A stretch of 64,000 bases of DNA from JABCYV01 sp963696025. GTDB taxonomy: Bacteria; Acidobacteriota; Terriglobia; Terriglobales; Acidobacteriaceae. The stretch lies in the NCBI GenBank assembly GCA_963696025.1, contig CAVOII010000014.1, positions 806,001 through 870,000 on the forward strand, written 5' to 3'. The notes beneath the pieces are model-generated. The model was not told the origin of the DNA. It saw nothing but the letters and a program-made list of their open reading frames with translations, and did not search any database. Each line of letters opens with the position of its first letter. Within the stretch, counting starts at the first letter, position 1. The position numbers were made by a program, and so were the translations under genes. Of this stretch, positions 62,748 through 64,000 are shown one piece after another.

Positions 62748-63230
62748 TTGAACCCAGCCCAGAAGCAGGCGGTGAAAGCCTGGATTGCGGCGCTGCTTTG
62801 GCTGGTTCTCATTGTCGGGGAGTCCACAAATTATGGCTCCGCCGAAAACACCAGTCGGATTCTCTATCCCGTGCTGCATTTTCTGATGGGCATGGACCCG
62901 TTCCGCTTCCTGGTCTGGCACTTCTACATCCGCAAGACCGGGCACTTTGTCGGCTACTTCATGCTCAGCGTTCTTCTCTTTCGTGCCTGGCGCGCGACAC
63001 TTCCGTTACCCGGCGTGTTCCGCTGGTCCGTGCAGTGGGCGAGGATTGCCTTTTTTTTGAGCGCGCTGGTGGCATCTCTGGATGAGTGGCATCAGACCTA
63101 TCTTCCATCGCGTACCGGCTCCCTTCGCGATGTGCTGCTGGACAGCGTCGCCGCACTGGTGGCTCAGGTGGTAATTTTTCTGTTGCTAAAGATGAGGCGC
63201 TCGGCAATTCCGCAGAAGGCCTCCGCTTAG
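62748..63230 (+). CDS. VanZ-like membrane protein
   Basis: The 160-residue protein has four membrane segments and VanZ-family motifs: IRKTGHFVGYFMLSVLLFRAW near 62, and SLDEWHQTYLPSRTGSLRDVLLDSVAA near 112. VanZ in some species raises teicoplanin resistance, but most family members have no known role. The start is TTG. Its stop codon overlaps that of the convergent MFS gene. Confidence 0.88.
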   Translation: MNPAQKQAVKAWIAALLWLVLIVGESTNYGSAENTSRILYPVLHFLMGMDPFRFLVWHFYIRKTGHFVGYFMLSVLLFRAWRATLPLPGVFRWSVQWARIAFFLSALVASLDEWHQTYLPSRTGSLRDVLLDSVAALVAQVVIFLLLKMRRSAIPQKASA

Positions 63231-64000
63231 CTGATGGTAATCGCTTGCGCCCGGCGCGAGGCAACTAACAACACTGCTGAGATAGCGGCGATTCCAGCGG
63301 ACAACAAGAACGGCACTCGCGGACCATACTGTCTCCAGAGTTGACCGGTGATCACGCTGGCCAGCAGCGCCGCGACGCTGGTCACAAAGAAATACATGCC
63401 CAGAGCGCGCCCGCGTACGTCTGCCGCCACTGTTTCTACCACCAAAGCCTTCAACACGGGGTTAGTCAGCGCATAGAACAAACCGTAGACCGCCATCGCG
63501 AACCAAATGGCCAGAGTTGATGGAGCGATCGCAAAGACCAGATAGACGGCAGCAAACACGAAGTATCCCGCAGCCGCCATCGCCCGCCGAGAAAGCCGGT
63601 CGCTCAGGTGACCGGCCGGCCAGGAGAACAGCGTATAGGTAATGTTGAACACCAGTCCGAGCAAAGGCGCCCGAATGGCGGGAATGCCGAGGCTCTGAGC
63701 GCGCAGCACAAGGAACATGTCGCTGGAATTTCCCAGGGAGAACAGCGTCACTGCCAAAAGCACAAAATAGAAACTGCCAGGAAGGTGGGGACTTGACCGG
63801 CCCGTGGTTGAGGTCGTCACTTCAGGTTCGAGCACATCCAACCGAGAGTCTGAGGACAAAGGGTTGGACGGGATGTGACGGCTGATCCGCGCGGCCTTAG
63901 TTTCACGAATGCCCTGCATTGCGACCACGATGCAAAGGAATCCCGGAACCCCTGCCGCCCAGAAGATCCCGCGCAGGCCACAGCGCGGCAGAAGAACGAG
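63227..64000 (-). CDS. MFS transporter, 5' end cut by window edge
   Basis: The frame is open to the window's right edge, so the N-terminal part is missing; the visible 257 codons run from a membrane segment near the edge (RGIFWAAGVPGFLCI) through six or seven more. The motif AGHLSDRLSRRA resembles the MFS loop 2-3 signature as repeated between helices 8 and 9, so this is the second half of a drug or metabolite efflux-type transporter. The stop codon overlaps that of vanZ-like gene by four bases. Confidence 0.88.
   Translation of the reverse strand, partial: LVLLPRCGLRGIFWAAGVPGFLCIVVAMQGIRETKAARISRHIPSNPLSSDSRLDVLEPEVTTSTTGRSSPHLPGSFYFVLLAVTLFSLGNSSDMFLVLRAQSLGIPAIRAPLLGLVFNITYTLFSWPAGHLSDRLSRRAMAAAGYFVFAAVYLVFAIAPSTLAIWFAMAVYGLFYALTNPVLKALVVETVAADVRGRALGMYFFVTSVAALLASVITGQLWRQYGPRVPFLLSAGIAAISAVLLVASRRAQAITIS

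Noticed and set aside
1..64000. CRISPR arrays, rRNA, tRNA and insertion sequences
   Set aside because: None was seen. The palindromes found are single or paired, without regular spacers.

Overview
The window looks like chromosomal DNA from an Acidobacteriota bacterium, probably class Terriglobia. The evidence is a moderately high G+C content, a secreted protein of the acidobacterial VWFA-related family, several TonB C-terminal and GAF/PAS signalling proteins, and short palindromic intergenic repeats. lpxD, lnt and an LpxL/HtrB-type acyltransferase show a Gram-negative envelope. There are no rRNA or tRNA genes, CRISPR arrays, insertion sequences or phage genes. Both edges cut through genes: a TonB-family protein on the left and an MFS transporter on the right.

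Layout. 1-3164: TonB-type protein and uvrB. 3366-20808: a 17-kb signalling block. It holds (a) a minus-strand four-gene operon of a PilZ-like protein, an unknown helical protein, a receiver/HisKA protein without an ATPase domain, and a divergent CheR; (b) a minus-strand operon of a 1291-aa GAF/PAS histidine kinase, a single-domain receiver and an NtrC-type sigma54 activator, linked by overlapping start/stop codons; (c) a divergent plus-strand chemosensory operon of a TonB-domain protein, MCP, CheW, CheR, CheA, CheB, CheY and CheX. The gap between (b) and (c) carries a strong candidate sigma54 promoter and two copies of a TCTCA-N3-TGAG dyad, so the kinase/activator operon may control the chemosensory operon. 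20880-33686: mixed housekeeping and stress genes (beta-propeller lipoprotein, Ku, DUF92 membrane protein, secreted cyclase, DinB-like protein, YrdC/Sua5, YdcF, SpoU methyltransferase, RarA, GAF-SpoIIE phosphatase, CoA-binding protein).

33766-42296: cation efflux protein, prfB with an intact programmed frameshift site, lnt, a P-loop NTPase, lpxD, a CHASE3 protein, a lipid A-type acyltransferase and a SYLF protein. 42595-50264: an unusual LuxR-type regulator without a phosphoacceptor, a pilin-like exported protein, a MIP18/SufT-type protein, a DmpA-type peptidase, and a pair of secreted proteins that together resemble a split copper amine oxidase with an altered cofactor motif. 50316-53409: a small zinc-ribbon protein, an amino-acid permease and a GcvT-family protein.

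53616-59097: the translation/transcription operon rimP-nusA-infB-DUF503 on the minus strand. 59300-64000: the VWFA-related protein, whose last ~110 codons are broken by two frameshifts, then guaB, a VanZ-like protein and the truncated MFS gene.

The observations most worth follow-up are the predicted sigma54 control region, the four-gene operon at 3366-6445 and the split amine-oxidase-like pair. All assignments come from reading sequence and motifs by eye. No database search was run.
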